DNA of 64,000 bases from Oscillospiraceae bacterium (GCA_015069205.1 SVIZ01000004.1:155773-219772); one strand, 5' to 3'. Counted from the stretch's first letter, positions 34,247 to 44,103 are shown. A program made the numbers and translations. Notes: a model not told the origin generated them from the sequence alone.

Positions 34247-35134
34247 TTATAAAATGTCTCCGTCTTCTGTATTTCTGTCTCTTCCCGTCTCATATACGCG
34301 GTACTGTGACCATAATGTCTCAAGTGATTCCAGTGATGACTTGATATGTTCTTTCCTGTGCATGCCCAGCGATACCAGCAATGCGTTGATCAGAGAGAGC
34401 GGCGCCGTAAGCGAATCAACAAAAGATGCCATTGAAGACTTCGCGAAAAGCTTGATATCGGCATATTCAGTCATTGCTGTATCATCCTTGTCGGTGATCG
34501 CAATGATCGTTGCACCCTTGTCTTTTGCATATCCCATTGAATTTATTGTTCTTGCTGAATATCTCGGGAAGGAAATGCCGATCATGACATCACCTTTTCC
34601 GATAGGCATGATCTGCTCGAAAAGCTCATTGGTGCATGTACTTCTTACAAGTACGACATCATCGAAAAGAAGCGTCATGTAAAAATGCATGAACTCAGAC
34701 AAAGGAGCCGAAGCCCTGATGCCCATGATATAGATCTTGCGGGCATTGAGAATTGAATTTACCGCTTTGCCGAATTCTTTTTCATCTATTGAATTAAGTG
34801 ATTCCCTTAAGTTTGAAATATCCTGTGCAACTACGGATCTCAAAGCTTCGCTGTCGCTGTCGAATCTCTCGGCAAGTCCTAATCTCTGAACTGAAGTAAG
34901 TTTTGATTTGAGATCTTCCTGAAGAGCTTTCTGGAATTCAGGATAACCTTCAAACCCGAGCTCCGTTGTAAATCTTACAACTGTTGATTCGGATACCCCT
35001 ACTTCTTCACCGAGCTTTGAAGCTGTCATGTAAGCTGCTTTGTCATATGACTCCAAGATAAAGTTTGCAATGGCCTTATGGCCTTTGCTCATATTTGAGA
35101 CAGACTTCTCAATGAGTTCAAGCGTCCCCGTCAT
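34247..35134 (-). CDS. RpiR/MurR-family transcriptional regulator
   Basis: N-terminal RpiR helix-turn-helix (about 1-75; MSKGHKAIANFILES and MTASKLGEEVGVSESTVVRF) and C-terminal SIS sugar-phosphate-binding domain (about 105-240; IYIMGIRASAPLSEFMHFY, ISFPRYSARTI). These proteins sense phosphosugars and control their catabolic genes; no such genes are adjacent, so the target is unknown. The ATG at 35134, with AGGTGAG upstream, is preferred over an earlier start; it overlaps scpB by 17 nt. Confidence 0.88.
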   Translation of the reverse strand: MTGTLELIEKSVSNMSKGHKAIANFILESYDKAAYMTASKLGEEVGVSESTVVRFTTELGFEGYPEFQKALQEDLKSKLTSVQRLGLAERFDSDSEALRSVVAQDISNLRESLNSIDEKEFGKAVNSILNARKIYIMGIRASAPLSEFMHFYMTLLFDDVVLVRSTCTNELFEQIMPIGKGDVMIGISFPRYSARTINSMGYAKDKGATIIAITDKDDTAMTEYADIKLFAKSSMASFVDSLTAPLSLINALLVSLGMHRKEHIKSSLESLETLWSQYRVYETGRDRNTEDGDIL

Positions 35135-35789
35135 CTGACTCACCTTCTTCATCTTCCTCATTCTTAGGATTCATGAGGCTCTCAATGGATATCTGCTTAT
35201 CTTCACCGCCTGCGGCTTCCTTGAGGGAATTTTCCATGTCTCTGATGGTCTGATAGCTCATGAGTTCGAGCGGCGGGAGATCTCTTACTGATTCAATGCC
35301 GAATTCAGTAAGGAACTTCTTGGATGTCTTGAAAAGAGACGGTCTTCCGGGTGCATCAAGATTGCCTGCTTCTTCAATCCAGCCTCTGTCCAGCAACCTG
35401 GAAATGATGGAATCCGAAGACACACCACGAACAAGCTCAACCTGCGCTCTTGTGCAGGGCTGGTTATATGCGATGACAGCAAGTGTCTCATATGAAGCCT
35501 GTGAAAGCGGCGGAGTTTGTCTGGGGCCGAACATCCTGTCCAGGATCTTCTTCTGTGAAGGTCTTGTCATGATCGCATATGAATCTTCCGTCCTTCTGAT
35601 CTCAAGTCCGCTCCAGGGATTGGATGAATATCTTTCCGTAAGTGACTTGAGCGCTTCCAAAACGGCATTCTTGGAACAGTTCAGGATATCAGCAAGCTTG
35701 TCGACAGAGACAGGATCTCCTGAAATAAACAATATTGATTCGATTGCAGCCGGCAATTCCTGCGCAGTTACTTTAAAATCATCTTCCAT
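35118..35789 (-). CDS. scpB: Chromosome segregation and condensation protein ScpB
   Basis: Kleisin-associated winged-helix subunit of the SMC complex. LPAAIESILFISGDPVSVDKLADIL opens the first winged helix; LAVIAYNQPCTRAQVELVRGV and RPSLFKTSKKFLTEFGI are the family signatures of the second. 223 aa with an acidic C-terminal tail. Directly behind scpA (1 bp apart). Confidence 0.94.
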   Translation of the reverse strand: MEDDFKVTAQELPAAIESILFISGDPVSVDKLADILNCSKNAVLEALKSLTERYSSNPWSGLEIRRTEDSYAIMTRPSQKKILDRMFGPRQTPPLSQASYETLAVIAYNQPCTRAQVELVRGVSSDSIISRLLDRGWIEEAGNLDAPGRPSLFKTSKKFLTEFGIESVRDLPPLELMSYQTIRDMENSLKEAAGGEDKQISIESLMNPKNEEDEEGESDDGDA

Positions 35790-35790
35790 A

Positions 35791-36549
35791 TCAGACCTTC
35801 TTCTCCTCTATCGATATCTCACCAAAGTTTCTGTCCTGCTCAACATTTATCTTATTATCCCTGACAAGTTCCAGCACAGCCAGAAAGCTGACGACTTTGT
35901 CCATCTTCTCTGCTTTCTTTCCGAAAAGGCTGCTGAATAAGATCTTGCCCTTGCCTGTAATGCTGCGCCAGATTGATTTGATCCTCTCTTTTACCGACAT
36001 CTTATCTTTTCTCAAGATGTGCTTGATCTTTGCAGTGATATCGGTAAAACGGCTGTCATTACGTTCATTTATTATCGCAACGGCTTCATTGAATTCCTCA
36101 ATGGAGAAAGCCTGTTCGGCAGGTGCGATGGTAATACCCAGTGATTTTGCAGTTGAAGCATAGCGGAATCTTGCACCGTCGAATTTGTCTCTTCTCTCTT
36201 TAAGATCAGATGCGAAAATGCGGCATCTCTTGTATCTCATAAGCGAAATGACAAGTTCTTCTCTCGGGTCAACAACATCTTCACCTGAACCCAGTGCTGC
36301 CTGCATCCCGGGGAGCATCATGCGTGACTTGATTGAAACAAGAGTTGCGCCCATAACGAGAAAGTCAGAAGCAAGCTCCATGTCGAATTCCTTCATGGAT
36401 TCGATATAGTCCATATACTGTGAAGTAATGGTGCTTATCGGAATATCGTAAATATCAACGTCGTTCTTTTCGATAAGATGCAAGAGCAGGTCCAAAGGGC
36501 CTTCGAATTGTCTTAATTTGATCTCCGGCTTTACCGCTTGCTCGAGCAT
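35791..36549 (-). CDS. scpA: Chromosome segregation and condensation protein ScpA
   Basis: Kleisin that bridges SMC heads. The N-terminal signature IKLRQFEGPLDLLLHLIEKN and the following DIYDIPISTITSQYM are typical; the C-terminal winged helix ends FLAVLELVRDNKINVEQ. The frame extends 23 codons further upstream over the end of the M50 gene; the ATG at 36549, 4 bp after that gene's stop, gives the normal 252 aa. Confidence 0.94.
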   Translation of the reverse strand: MLEQAVKPEIKLRQFEGPLDLLLHLIEKNDVDIYDIPISTITSQYMDYIESMKEFDMELASDFLVMGATLVSIKSRMMLPGMQAALGSGEDVVDPREELVISLMRYKRCRIFASDLKERRDKFDGARFRYASTAKSLGITIAPAEQAFSIEEFNEAVAIINERNDSRFTDITAKIKHILRKDKMSVKERIKSIWRSITGKGKILFSSLFGKKAEKMDKVVSFLAVLELVRDNKINVEQDRNFGEISIEEKKV

Positions 36550-36553
36550 AATA

Positions 36554-37291
36554 TTACAGACCTGCCATTTGCAAAAGCGTGTAGAAAGGCATACAGATAA
36601 GGTTGATAAGCCATTCAAAAGGCAGCTTGATGACGTTGATGGCGTAGCCCAGAATGGAAATACGGGTAAACGTGCTTAACAAGAACAGTACCCAGATGGC
36701 CATAGGTGAAAATCTCTGGAACTTTCTGTAAAAGTCTGAACTTTTGAACTTGTAAGGAAGGAGTTCCTCAAGTACGTGGAAACCGTCCAAAGGCGGGATC
36801 GGCAAAAGGTTGAATGCAAGAAGCATCATTGAGAACTGATATGTGTACTCGAAAGCTTCATAAAGCGCCTTAAAAACTATCTCCCCGTTCGTACCGTTAA
36901 ACTTTACGTATAATGAACCAAAAAGTATCGCAAGTATCGAAGCTAAAAGTCCGACGACAAAGTTACCCGTAACGCCGGCAAGATGAACCATTATGTTCAT
37001 CCCGCGCTGACTCTTGAACCGGTGAAGGTTTCTGGGGTTATACATGACGGGTTTACCCCAGCCGAATCCTGCAATGAGAAGCAGGATCGTTCCGACAGGA
37101 TCGACGTGAGCAATAGGGTTAAGAGTAAGTCTTCCCATATTCCTCGGCGTCGGGTCACCCAGCCATACCGCTACAGCCGCATGCATGAACTCATGAACTG
37201 AGAATGACAGCGTCAGAGCAAACAGGAATATGATGAGATAGTAAATTATCTCCTGGATTGACAATCCTTGTCTGAACAGATCTATTATCAT
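36554..37291 (-). CDS. Site-2 protease family membrane protein (M50, YwhC type)
   Basis: 245 aa, five or six membrane helices. Zinc motif HEFMHA (residues 33-38) in the first core helix and the third-ligand motif NLLPIPPLDGFHV near 160; no PDZ domain, unlike RseP at 15174. Members are found next to scpA-scpB in many Firmicutes; substrates are unknown. Confidence 0.9.
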   Translation of the reverse strand: MIIDLFRQGLSIQEIIYYLIIFLFALTLSFSVHEFMHAAVAVWLGDPTPRNMGRLTLNPIAHVDPVGTILLLIAGFGWGKPVMYNPRNLHRFKSQRGMNIMVHLAGVTGNFVVGLLASILAILFGSLYVKFNGTNGEIVFKALYEAFEYTYQFSMMLLAFNLLPIPPLDGFHVLEELLPYKFKSSDFYRKFQRFSPMAIWVLFLLSTFTRISILGYAINVIKLPFEWLINLICMPFYTLLQMAGL

Positions 37292-37299
37292 AAATTACC

Positions 37300-40200
37300 T
37301 CAAGCCTTTACGACGGAGAATGTGATCTTCTCGCCGTTGACATTCCACTCCTTGGAGTTGTCGCCTGTACCCTTTGAGATCTCTACTGCAAGCACTTCGG
37401 AAGCAAGGTAATCCTTCTTCTTCTCGATTACTTCAGCGAGCTTGTCATTACCTGAATACTTAAGAACGATACGGTCAGTTACTGTAAGTCCCTCAGTTTC
37501 TTTACGGTGAGTCTGGATCTTGGAGATCATCTCTCTGACAAGACCGTCTTCGATAAGTTCTTCAGTAAGAACCGTAGAGATGGAAACTGTAAGACCGCCG
37601 GAGCTCTGTGTTGAGAAGCCCTCAGGCTGTGTAGTCTCGATGAGGAAGTCTTCTTCTGTCATCTCATACTCTTCGCCGTTTACGGTGATCTTAACGGAAC
37701 CGTTCTTCAAAGCATTGTATGTTTCCTTGCCCGGAAGGTTTGCGATAACTTCCTTGGCATCATTGATGTTCTTGCCGAACTTTCTTCCGCATGTACGGAG
37801 CTGGGGCTTGAAGCTGTAATCAACAAGTGTTGAAGCATCGCTCAAAACTTCCATCTTACGGATATTAAGTTCGTCGAGAACGATCGGCTTATATTCGTCA
37901 TCAAGGCCAAGCTCTGAAACAACATAGATCTCAGAAAGAGGCTGACGGTTCTTGATGGATGCGGACTCACGGCAGCTGTGACCCAATGTAACGATCTGCT
38001 GTACGAGTTCCATCTCTTCTTCAAGCTTGGAATCGATAAGGCTCTCGTCTGCTACAGGATACTTTGCAAGATGTACTGAAACAGGAGCATCCTTATCTAC
38101 GGAACGAACGATGTTCTGATAGATCTCTTCTGTCATGAAAGGAACAAAAGGTGCGCAGAGTCTTGTGAGGTTATCGAGTACTGTATAGAGAGTCATGTAT
38201 GCATTGACCTTGTCCTGAGTCTCTTCTGCACCCCAGTATCTGTCACGGCAGCGTCTTACGTACCAGTTGGAAAGCTCTTCAGTAAAGTCCTGAATGAGTC
38301 TTGCAGACTGGGAGATATCGTAAGAATCCATCTTCTCATTGACTACCTTGATGAGAGTATTAAGACGTGAGAGTACCCATCTGTCCATTGCTCCTAAAGT
38401 AGCCTTATCAAGTGTGTGCTTTGTAGGATCAAAGCTATCGATATCTGCGTACATAACATAGAATGCATAAGTATTCCAGAATGTACCGATGAACTTCTTG
38501 ATGCCGTCGTTGACAGCCTCCTTAGAGAATCTTGAAGGAAGCCAGGGCTGGTTTGCAGTATAGAAATACCATCTTGCAGCATCAGCTCCCTGTGAATCAA
38601 GAACATCCCAGGGATCTACAACGTTACCTAAGTGCTTACTCATCTTGATACCGTCCTTATCCTGAACGATACCCATGACGATACAATTCTCGAACGGAGC
38701 TCTGCCGAAAAGAACTGTTGAAATAGCGATAAGTGAATAGAACCATCCTCTTGTCTGGTCGATACCCTCAGAAATGAACTGGCAAGGATAGTGTGTATCG
38801 AAGAATTCCTTGTTCTCGAAAGGATAGTGATACTGTGCAAAAGGCATTGAACCTGAGTCGAACCAGCAGTCGATAACTTCTGTTACTCTCTTCATCTGGC
38901 CGCCGCACTTGGGGCACTTGATGTGTACGTTATCAACATAAGGCTTATGAAGCTCAATGTTTTCCGGGCAGTCGTCACTCATGGACTTCAGTTCTTCGAT
39001 AGAACCGATGCAGTGTCTGTGGCCACACTCGCACTCCCATACCGGAAGAGGTGTACCCCAGTAACGCTCACGTGAGATACCCCAGTCGATTACATTTCTT
39101 AAGAAGTCACCCATACGGCCGTCACGGATGGTCTCAGGCATCCAGTTGACCATGTTGTTGGACTTCAAGAGCTCGTCTCTCTTCTTGCTCATTGCGATGA
39201 ACCATGTTGATCTTGCGAAATAGATCAAGGGTGTGTCGCATCTCCAGCAGAACGGATACTCGTGCTCGAACTTGGGAGCTGAGAAAAGGAGTGATCTGGA
39301 ATCAAGGTCCTTAAGTACTTCAGGATCTGCATCCTTAACAAACTTGCCAGCGAAAGGTGTCTCTTCTGTGAGATTACCTCTTGTATCAACAAACTGTACC
39401 ATCGGGAGATCGTTGTCTCTTCCGACTCTTGCGTCGTCTTCACCGAATGCGGGAGCAATGTGAACAATACCTGTACCGTCTTCCATTGTTACGTACTCGT
39501 CGCAAACAGTGTAATGAGCCTTTTTCTTCTGCTTTGCAGCTTCATCTGCAGCGCCCTGATAGAGAGCTACATAAGATCTGCCTGCAAGATCGGAACCCTT
39601 GTAGGATTCAAGGATCTCATAAGCCTTCTCGCCGTCTTTTGCAAGGCTTCCCAATACGGAATCGAGCAAAGCAGTAGCCATGTAGTATGTGTAACCGTCG
39701 CAAGCCTTTACCTTGGAATACTCATCGTTGGGGTTAAGGCACAAAGCAACGTTTGAAGGAAGTGTCCAGGGTGTTGTTGTCCATGCAAGGAAGTAAGCAT
39801 CCTCATCAACGCACTTGAATCTTACGACAGCAGATCTCTCTTTGACTGTCTTATATCCCTGGGCAACCTCGTGTGATGAAAGAGCAGTACCGCATCTCGG
39901 GCAGTAAGGAACGATCTTGTGACCCTTGTAGATGAGGCCCTGATCCCACATCTGCTTTAAAGCCCACCACTCGGACTCAATGTAGTTGTTATCGTAAGTA
40001 ACGTAAGGATTCTCCATGTCAGCCCAGAAACCTACGCGGTCGCTCATGTGCTCCCACTGGTCCTTGTATGTCCATACGGATTCCTTACACTTCTTGATGA
40101 AGGGCTCTACGCCGTAACTTTCGATCTGGGGCTTGCCGTTGATGCCCAAAGCCTTCTCGACTTCAAGCTCTACAGGAAGACCGTGTGTATCCCAGCCTGC

Positions 40201-40449
40201 CTTAAAGACGATCGTCTCGCCCTTCATTGCATGATATCTCGGGATTACGTCTTTAATGACTCTTGTCTTAATATGTCCGATATGAGGCTTGCCGTTTGCC
40301 GTCGGCGGGCCGTCATAGAGGGTAAAAGTCGGAGCACCGTCAGCCTTGGGCGCAATGCTCTTCTTATAAACGTCGTTTTCTTTCCAGAACTCGAGAACCT
40401 GTTTCTCTCTGTCTACGAAATTAAGGTCTTTTGAAACTTTGTTGTACAT
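37300..40449 (-). CDS. ileS: Isoleucyl-tRNA synthetase, long (type 2-like) form
   Basis: Class I synthetase, 1049 aa. HIGH motif in GKPHIGHIKTR, the editing CP1 domain with LAWTTTPWTLPSN, KMSKHLGNVVDPWDV for ATP, and a C-terminal anticodon domain of the long kind. The segment YCPRCGTALSSHEVAQGYK and the overall length resemble the eukaryote-like IleS2 branch, which is often mupirocin tolerant. The GTG four codons earlier is possible; the ATG at 40449 is better placed relative to AGGTG. No T-box leader is present in the 65 bp upstream; a promoter with a perfect palindrome is. Confidence 0.94.
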   Translation of the reverse strand: MYNKVSKDLNFVDREKQVLEFWKENDVYKKSIAPKADGAPTFTLYDGPPTANGKPHIGHIKTRVIKDVIPRYHAMKGETIVFKAGWDTHGLPVELEVEKALGINGKPQIESYGVEPFIKKCKESVWTYKDQWEHMSDRVGFWADMENPYVTYDNNYIESEWWALKQMWDQGLIYKGHKIVPYCPRCGTALSSHEVAQGYKTVKERSAVVRFKCVDEDAYFLAWTTTPWTLPSNVALCLNPNDEYSKVKACDGYTYYMATALLDSVLGSLAKDGEKAYEILESYKGSDLAGRSYVALYQGAADEAAKQKKKAHYTVCDEYVTMEDGTGIVHIAPAFGEDDARVGRDNDLPMVQFVDTRGNLTEETPFAGKFVKDADPEVLKDLDSRSLLFSAPKFEHEYPFCWRCDTPLIYFARSTWFIAMSKKRDELLKSNNMVNWMPETIRDGRMGDFLRNVIDWGISRERYWGTPLPVWECECGHRHCIGSIEELKSMSDDCPENIELHKPYVDNVHIKCPKCGGQMKRVTEVIDCWFDSGSMPFAQYHYPFENKEFFDTHYPCQFISEGIDQTRGWFYSLIAISTVLFGRAPFENCIVMGIVQDKDGIKMSKHLGNVVDPWDVLDSQGADAARWYFYTANQPWLPSRFSKEAVNDGIKKFIGTFWNTYAFYVMYADIDSFDPTKHTLDKATLGAMDRWVLSRLNTLIKVVNEKMDSYDISQSARLIQDFTEELSNWYVRRCRDRYWGAEETQDKVNAYMTLYTVLDNLTRLCAPFVPFMTEEIYQNIVRSVDKDAPVSVHLAKYPVADESLIDSKLEEEMELVQQIVTLGHSCRESASIKNRQPLSEIYVVSELGLDDEYKPIVLDELNIRKMEVLSDASTLVDYSFKPQLRTCGRKFGKNINDAKEVIANLPGKETYNALKNGSVKITVNGEEYEMTEEDFLIETTQPEGFSTQSSGGLTVSISTVLTEELIEDGLVREMISKIQTHRKETEGLTVTDRIVLKYSGNDKLAEVIEKKKDYLASEVLAVEISKGTGDNSKEWNVNGEKITFSVVKA

Positions 40450-40464
40450 AACCTGCTTCACCTT

Positions 40465-40517
40465 TATATATAATTTTGCAAGTTAAAATTATATATATTA
40501 AGGCGCTTCAAAGTCAA
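40465..40517 (-). promoter_or_regulatory. ileS promoter with a 13-bp perfect palindrome
   Basis: TTGACT (40512-40517, across the end of the upstream gene) and TATAAT (40488-40493) are 18 bp apart on the minus strand. The arms 40465-40477 and 40485-40497 are perfect 13-bp inverted repeats around a 7-nt loop, covering the -10 and the start point. Confidence 0.65.
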
Positions 40518-41206
40518 GCAAACAGGCTCCACGGATAGCCCGACGGTATTGGAGCCTCAAATGTAATAAATTCGCGCTTTACAGGGTGTTCGAAAGATAA
40601 TTTATACGCTTCGAGCGCAATATCTTTACATCTTTTGTCCTTATCTCCGTACTTCTGATCGCCGATAAGCGGGTATCCGCTGTGCGCCAGCTGGGCTCTG
40701 ATCTGATGTGATCTGCCCGTTCCGAGCTTTACTTCGACCATGGTAAGACCATCTTTGGAAGCCAAAGCCCTGTAATCCAGATAAGATGCCTTATATCCCG
40801 GCTTTTCTTTGTCGATGACGGTAACGATGTTCTTATCTTCATCCTTACTGATGAAATTCTCGAGTCTTCCCTCACCTTCAAGAATGCCTTTTACAACACA
40901 TCTGTATATCTTTTCTACCTTTCTCGTCCTGATCTGCTCGGATAGTCTTGAAGCTGCTTTGCTCGTACGCGCGAAAACCATTACCCCTGATACGGGTCTG
41001 TCGAGCCTGTGAACAAGGCCCAGATAGACTTCACCGGGTTTGGAATATTCCTCTTTGATGTAAGCTTTAAGGATAGTAAGCATATTCGGAGCAGAAGAAC
41101 CGTCACTCTGGGACAGAACGCCCGCCGGTTTGATGGCCACGATTATATGATTGTCCTCAAAAAGGACCTTTACGCCGTTTGAGATTTCTTTCACTTCGCC
41201 GACCAT
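40514..41206 (-). CDS. RluA-family RNA pseudouridine synthase
   Basis: Isomerises uridine in rRNA or tRNA. Catalytic motif LVHRLDRPVSGVMVF, then KIYRCVVKGI, GTGRSHQIRAQLAHSGYPLIGDQKYG. Residue 1 here is the ATG at 41206 (MVGEVKEISNG), overlapping the methyltransferase gene by 16 nt. About 230 aa, so it lacks the S4 domain of RluD; target positions cannot be read from the sequence. Confidence 0.88.
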   Translation of the reverse strand: MVGEVKEISNGVKVLFEDNHIIVAIKPAGVLSQSDGSSAPNMLTILKAYIKEEYSKPGEVYLGLVHRLDRPVSGVMVFARTSKAASRLSEQIRTRKVEKIYRCVVKGILEGEGRLENFISKDEDKNIVTVIDKEKPGYKASYLDYRALASKDGLTMVEVKLGTGRSHQIRAQLAHSGYPLIGDQKYGDKDKRCKDIALEAYKLSFEHPVKREFITFEAPIPSGYPWSLFA

Positions 41207-42090
41207 CTTGCAGTCTGTCCGCAAGGAAGCAAAACGCCCATCTTGGATACTGGCAGCATCAGTTCTTCGGCTTCGACCAGACCGCCGGGAAGCGCAAGCT
41301 TAAATATCTGGCCTGATGCCTGGGCAGTAATGCCTGTAGCATAGGAACTTGCGATAAAGAACAGCGGATCGTCAGAGATAACGTTAGCGCAGAGCTTAAC
41401 CAGGTCATAGAAAGAGTCTTCAAGTTTCCATAGTTCGCCCTTGGGACCTCTGCCGTAAGAAGGCGGATCCATGATGATGCCGTCATATTTGCGGCCTCTT
41501 CTTATCTCACGTTCAACGAATTTCATGCAGTCTTCTGCTATGAATCTTACATAGTTACCTTCAAGGCCGGACGCTTTGATATTCTCTTTAGCTCTTGCGA
41601 TCATGCCCTTTGATGCGTCAACATGAACGACTTCATCGGCTCCGTGTGCACTGCATGCCAGAGTCTGCGCACCGGTATAAGCAAAGAGATTAAGTATCCT
41701 GATGTCCTTCTTCCCTGCTGCTTTAGCCTTTTCGATAAGGTCTCCGCAGAAATCCCAGTTTGATGCCTGCTCAGGGAAAAGTCCGGTATGTTTAAAGGCC
41801 GTAGGTTCGATTATGAAAGTGAGTTTTTTGCCTAAAGACTCGTAATCGATCTTCCAGGTTGAAGGAAAGCTTTTGAGCTTAGTCCATGCACCACCTCCTT
41901 GATCGCTTCTCGTATAAAGAGCATTAGGCTTATCAAGGTCATCCATGGATACTTCTTTGCCGTTCCTGATTACGGGCCATACAGCCTGGGGATCGGGACG
42001 CCTTAAGATAACATCACCCCATCGCTCGTATTTCTCACCGCCGCCGCAATAAAGCAGCTCATAATCCTTCCATTTATCTGATACGAACAT
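41191..42090 (-). CDS. Class I SAM-dependent methyltransferase, RlmI-like
   Basis: 299 aa. SAM site ILNLFAYTGAQTLACSAHGA, acidic loop VDASKGMIARAKEN, EDCMKFVEREIRRGRKYDGIIMDPPSYGRG with the DPPSYG catalytic motif of RlmI/RlmK-type rRNA methyltransferases. An N-terminal domain of about 100 residues (RRPDPQAVWPV) precedes it. It shares an operon with the pseudouridine synthase, which supports an RNA target. Confidence 0.82.
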   Translation of the reverse strand: MFVSDKWKDYELLYCGGGEKYERWGDVILRRPDPQAVWPVIRNGKEVSMDDLDKPNALYTRSDQGGGAWTKLKSFPSTWKIDYESLGKKLTFIIEPTAFKHTGLFPEQASNWDFCGDLIEKAKAAGKKDIRILNLFAYTGAQTLACSAHGADEVVHVDASKGMIARAKENIKASGLEGNYVRFIAEDCMKFVEREIRRGRKYDGIIMDPPSYGRGPKGELWKLEDSFYDLVKLCANVISDDPLFFIASSYATGITAQASGQIFKLALPGGLVEAEELMLPVSKMGVLLPCGQTARWSAK

Positions 42091-42678
42091 TTATCTCACC
42101 TTCATAACGGTCGAAGAAGCTATACGTTCACCATCAAAGTACAGCTCAACATAATATTCACCGGGCTCAAAAGTTCCAAGACCTTCAAGACCCGCACTGA
42201 AATCTGCTTCGGCAGTTACATTATTCTTCATATTTACGTTTCTTGTCATCAGGACAGAATCGTCCTTATACAGATAAGCTTCAAAAACACCGGACATCGG
42301 TGTATTGAAATAGAATACTGCCTTAAGGGCAAAAGCATCTTCGGAATTTACACTGTCATAATCCGCGGGGTTGTCGTCGATCACGTCATACCATGTGGAT
42401 GTCAGATATGCTCCGCTAACAAATCCGGTATCAAGTTCAACAGGTTCAGTTGATTCTGTGATATAAGTGCCTGTAGGCTCCATAGTCTCATAAGTGGTCT
42501 CAGTCGTACCCTGTGAATTGCCTTCCGGCTTAGATCTCTCGGAACTGTAAGTTCTTGAGCCATCAGTATCATCGCGGAGATCGCCTAATATCGAACAGGA
42601 ACAAAAAGTTGCAAGAACCGACAGAGACAATAACCCTGCCGCAATTCTTGTTCCGATTGATGTTTTCCGATTTGCCAT
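42091..42678 (-). CDS. Lipoprotein of unknown function
   Basis: 195 aa. Signal peptide with hydrophobic core AAGLLSLSVLATFC and a lipobox-like FCSC; a threonine/serine/glutamate-rich linker to about 75; then a beta-rich domain (STWYDVIDDN, AYLYKDDSVL, FEPGEYYVELYFDGERI). Similar folded units occur at the C-termini of the two larger lipoproteins upstream. ATG at 42678 with AGAGG at 5 nt. Immediately precedes the methyltransferase gene. Confidence 0.7.
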   Translation of the reverse strand: MANRKTSIGTRIAAGLLSLSVLATFCSCSILGDLRDDTDGSRTYSSERSKPEGNSQGTTETTYETMEPTGTYITESTEPVELDTGFVSGAYLTSTWYDVIDDNPADYDSVNSEDAFALKAVFYFNTPMSGVFEAYLYKDDSVLMTRNVNMKNNVTAEADFSAGLEGLGTFEPGEYYVELYFDGERIASSTVMKVR

Positions 42679-42718
42679 AAGACCTCTGATCATAAAACTG
42701 GACTAATTATATCAGGCT

Positions 42719-44086
42719 TTATCCGTCTATTACATCGTCACTGGTTTCTTCTACGACAATGCAGGCAGCCGTGAATACGATATGCTTTTTAGCTTTATCT
42801 CCGTATACGACAAGGCCATAGAAACCGGGCTTGAACTCGGTTGACGGATAGTCCAGATCGTAGCAGTACTGCTTATCATAGGCTGAAGGATAGCAGGAAC
42901 CCTGATATACGGGATCCATCTCGTTTATGCCCTCAAAATCAGATTCTTCGCTGTAATAGTACTCGTAATAAAGCTCATCTTCCTTTTCACTGCTGACAGC
43001 AAGCGAAAAGCCTATGACCTTTGTATTGGAAGCAAAAGCGCTCTTTCCGACGGAAGTTCCGTCATAATCCCACCATCCGGATTTGACTACGACAGAATCG
43101 CCCATAAGATCGCTATCTTTGAATTCATATACAAGATTAGAAAGATAGTAATCCTCCTTATAATCCTCAAACTCAATGAGCTCAGGCTCGATTACCTCGT
43201 TCTTGACCGTACACTCAAATGAATCGATTTTCTTGGCATGCTCGTCGTAAACGAAGAAAGTATATTTGCCGTCAAGAAGGAATCCATCTTCGTTAAGGCC
43301 GGTCTCTCCTGCCATATCCGAAGTAAAATCAAGCCTTAAACTGTCTTCATCAAGATTGATTACTTCAGATGCAAAAAGAACCTCTTCACCTCTGGATACT
43401 GTATATGTGATGCCGGGAATAAATCTGTAATTGAATAATTCTTTGTCAAAATCGATCCTGACTCCGATCGAATCTGTGTTGGAATATACACCATTGGGTG
43501 CAAGAACAAGGCTTCCATTTTTATAATAATCAGAAAGAACGCCCGGCATAATACCATGATCAACGGTATTGAACTCATATACGGCATCTATTACTTCTTT
43601 TGCATTAAGGATTCTCGGAGTCTCACCGTTAAGATCAACTGTAACGCTTGTAGTAATGATGGTTTCAGAAGAAGTTGTTAAAGCTGTCTTAAATTCAGAG
43701 ACTGTACGTGATGACTTTGCGGCTTCACTGTTGTAATCAGCTTCACCCCAGGAAATATAAACAGTTGCTGTCTTAGCTTTATAATCATATATAGGATCCT
43801 GAACGTTATATCTTATTGATTCCTTAACAGCAGAAGAAAACACATTCTCTTCACTGTTAAATACCGAGGGCGAGATAAGCTCTTTCAGATCCTTGGAAGT
43901 AACGTCTGTCTCGCCAAGATAAGTCAGGAGTTTGTCGGCATCACCGCTCTTAACGTCTTCGCAAAATGTCTCACAAAAAGCTCTTGCCGTATTTATCTCT
44001 TTCTGATTGCTGCAGGCACAAAGTGAGAGCATCATAGATGATAACAGTAAGGTTGCTAAGACAACTCTAGTTAATCTTTTCATCAA
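42719..44086 (-). CDS. Lipoprotein, paralogue of the adjacent 44174 gene
   Basis: 455 aa. Signal peptide VVLATLLLSSMMLSLCAC with a lipobox cysteine; a helical N-terminal domain of about 150 residues with the SGDADKLLTYLG segment, similar to secreted DUF4878/DUF5105-like cystatin folds; beta-rich repeats after; and a C-terminal unit with YYYSEESDFEGINEMDPVY and FKPGFYGLVVYGD. The second gene (44174) has the same domain order. Ligand and role are unknown. Confidence 0.7.
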   Translation of the reverse strand: MMKRLTRVVLATLLLSSMMLSLCACSNQKEINTARAFCETFCEDVKSGDADKLLTYLGETDVTSKDLKELISPSVFNSEENVFSSAVKESIRYNVQDPIYDYKAKTATVYISWGEADYNSEAAKSSRTVSEFKTALTTSSETIITTSVTVDLNGETPRILNAKEVIDAVYEFNTVDHGIMPGVLSDYYKNGSLVLAPNGVYSNTDSIGVRIDFDKELFNYRFIPGITYTVSRGEEVLFASEVINLDEDSLRLDFTSDMAGETGLNEDGFLLDGKYTFFVYDEHAKKIDSFECTVKNEVIEPELIEFEDYKEDYYLSNLVYEFKDSDLMGDSVVVKSGWWDYDGTSVGKSAFASNTKVIGFSLAVSSEKEDELYYEYYYSEESDFEGINEMDPVYQGSCYPSAYDKQYCYDLDYPSTEFKPGFYGLVVYGDKAKKHIVFTAACIVVEETSDDVIDG

Positions 44087-44103
44087 ATACCATATCCTAA
44101 TTT

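Noticed and set aside
37300..40513. T-box leader for ileS
   Set aside because: No AGGTGGTACCGCG-like T-box sequence and not enough space before the gene.
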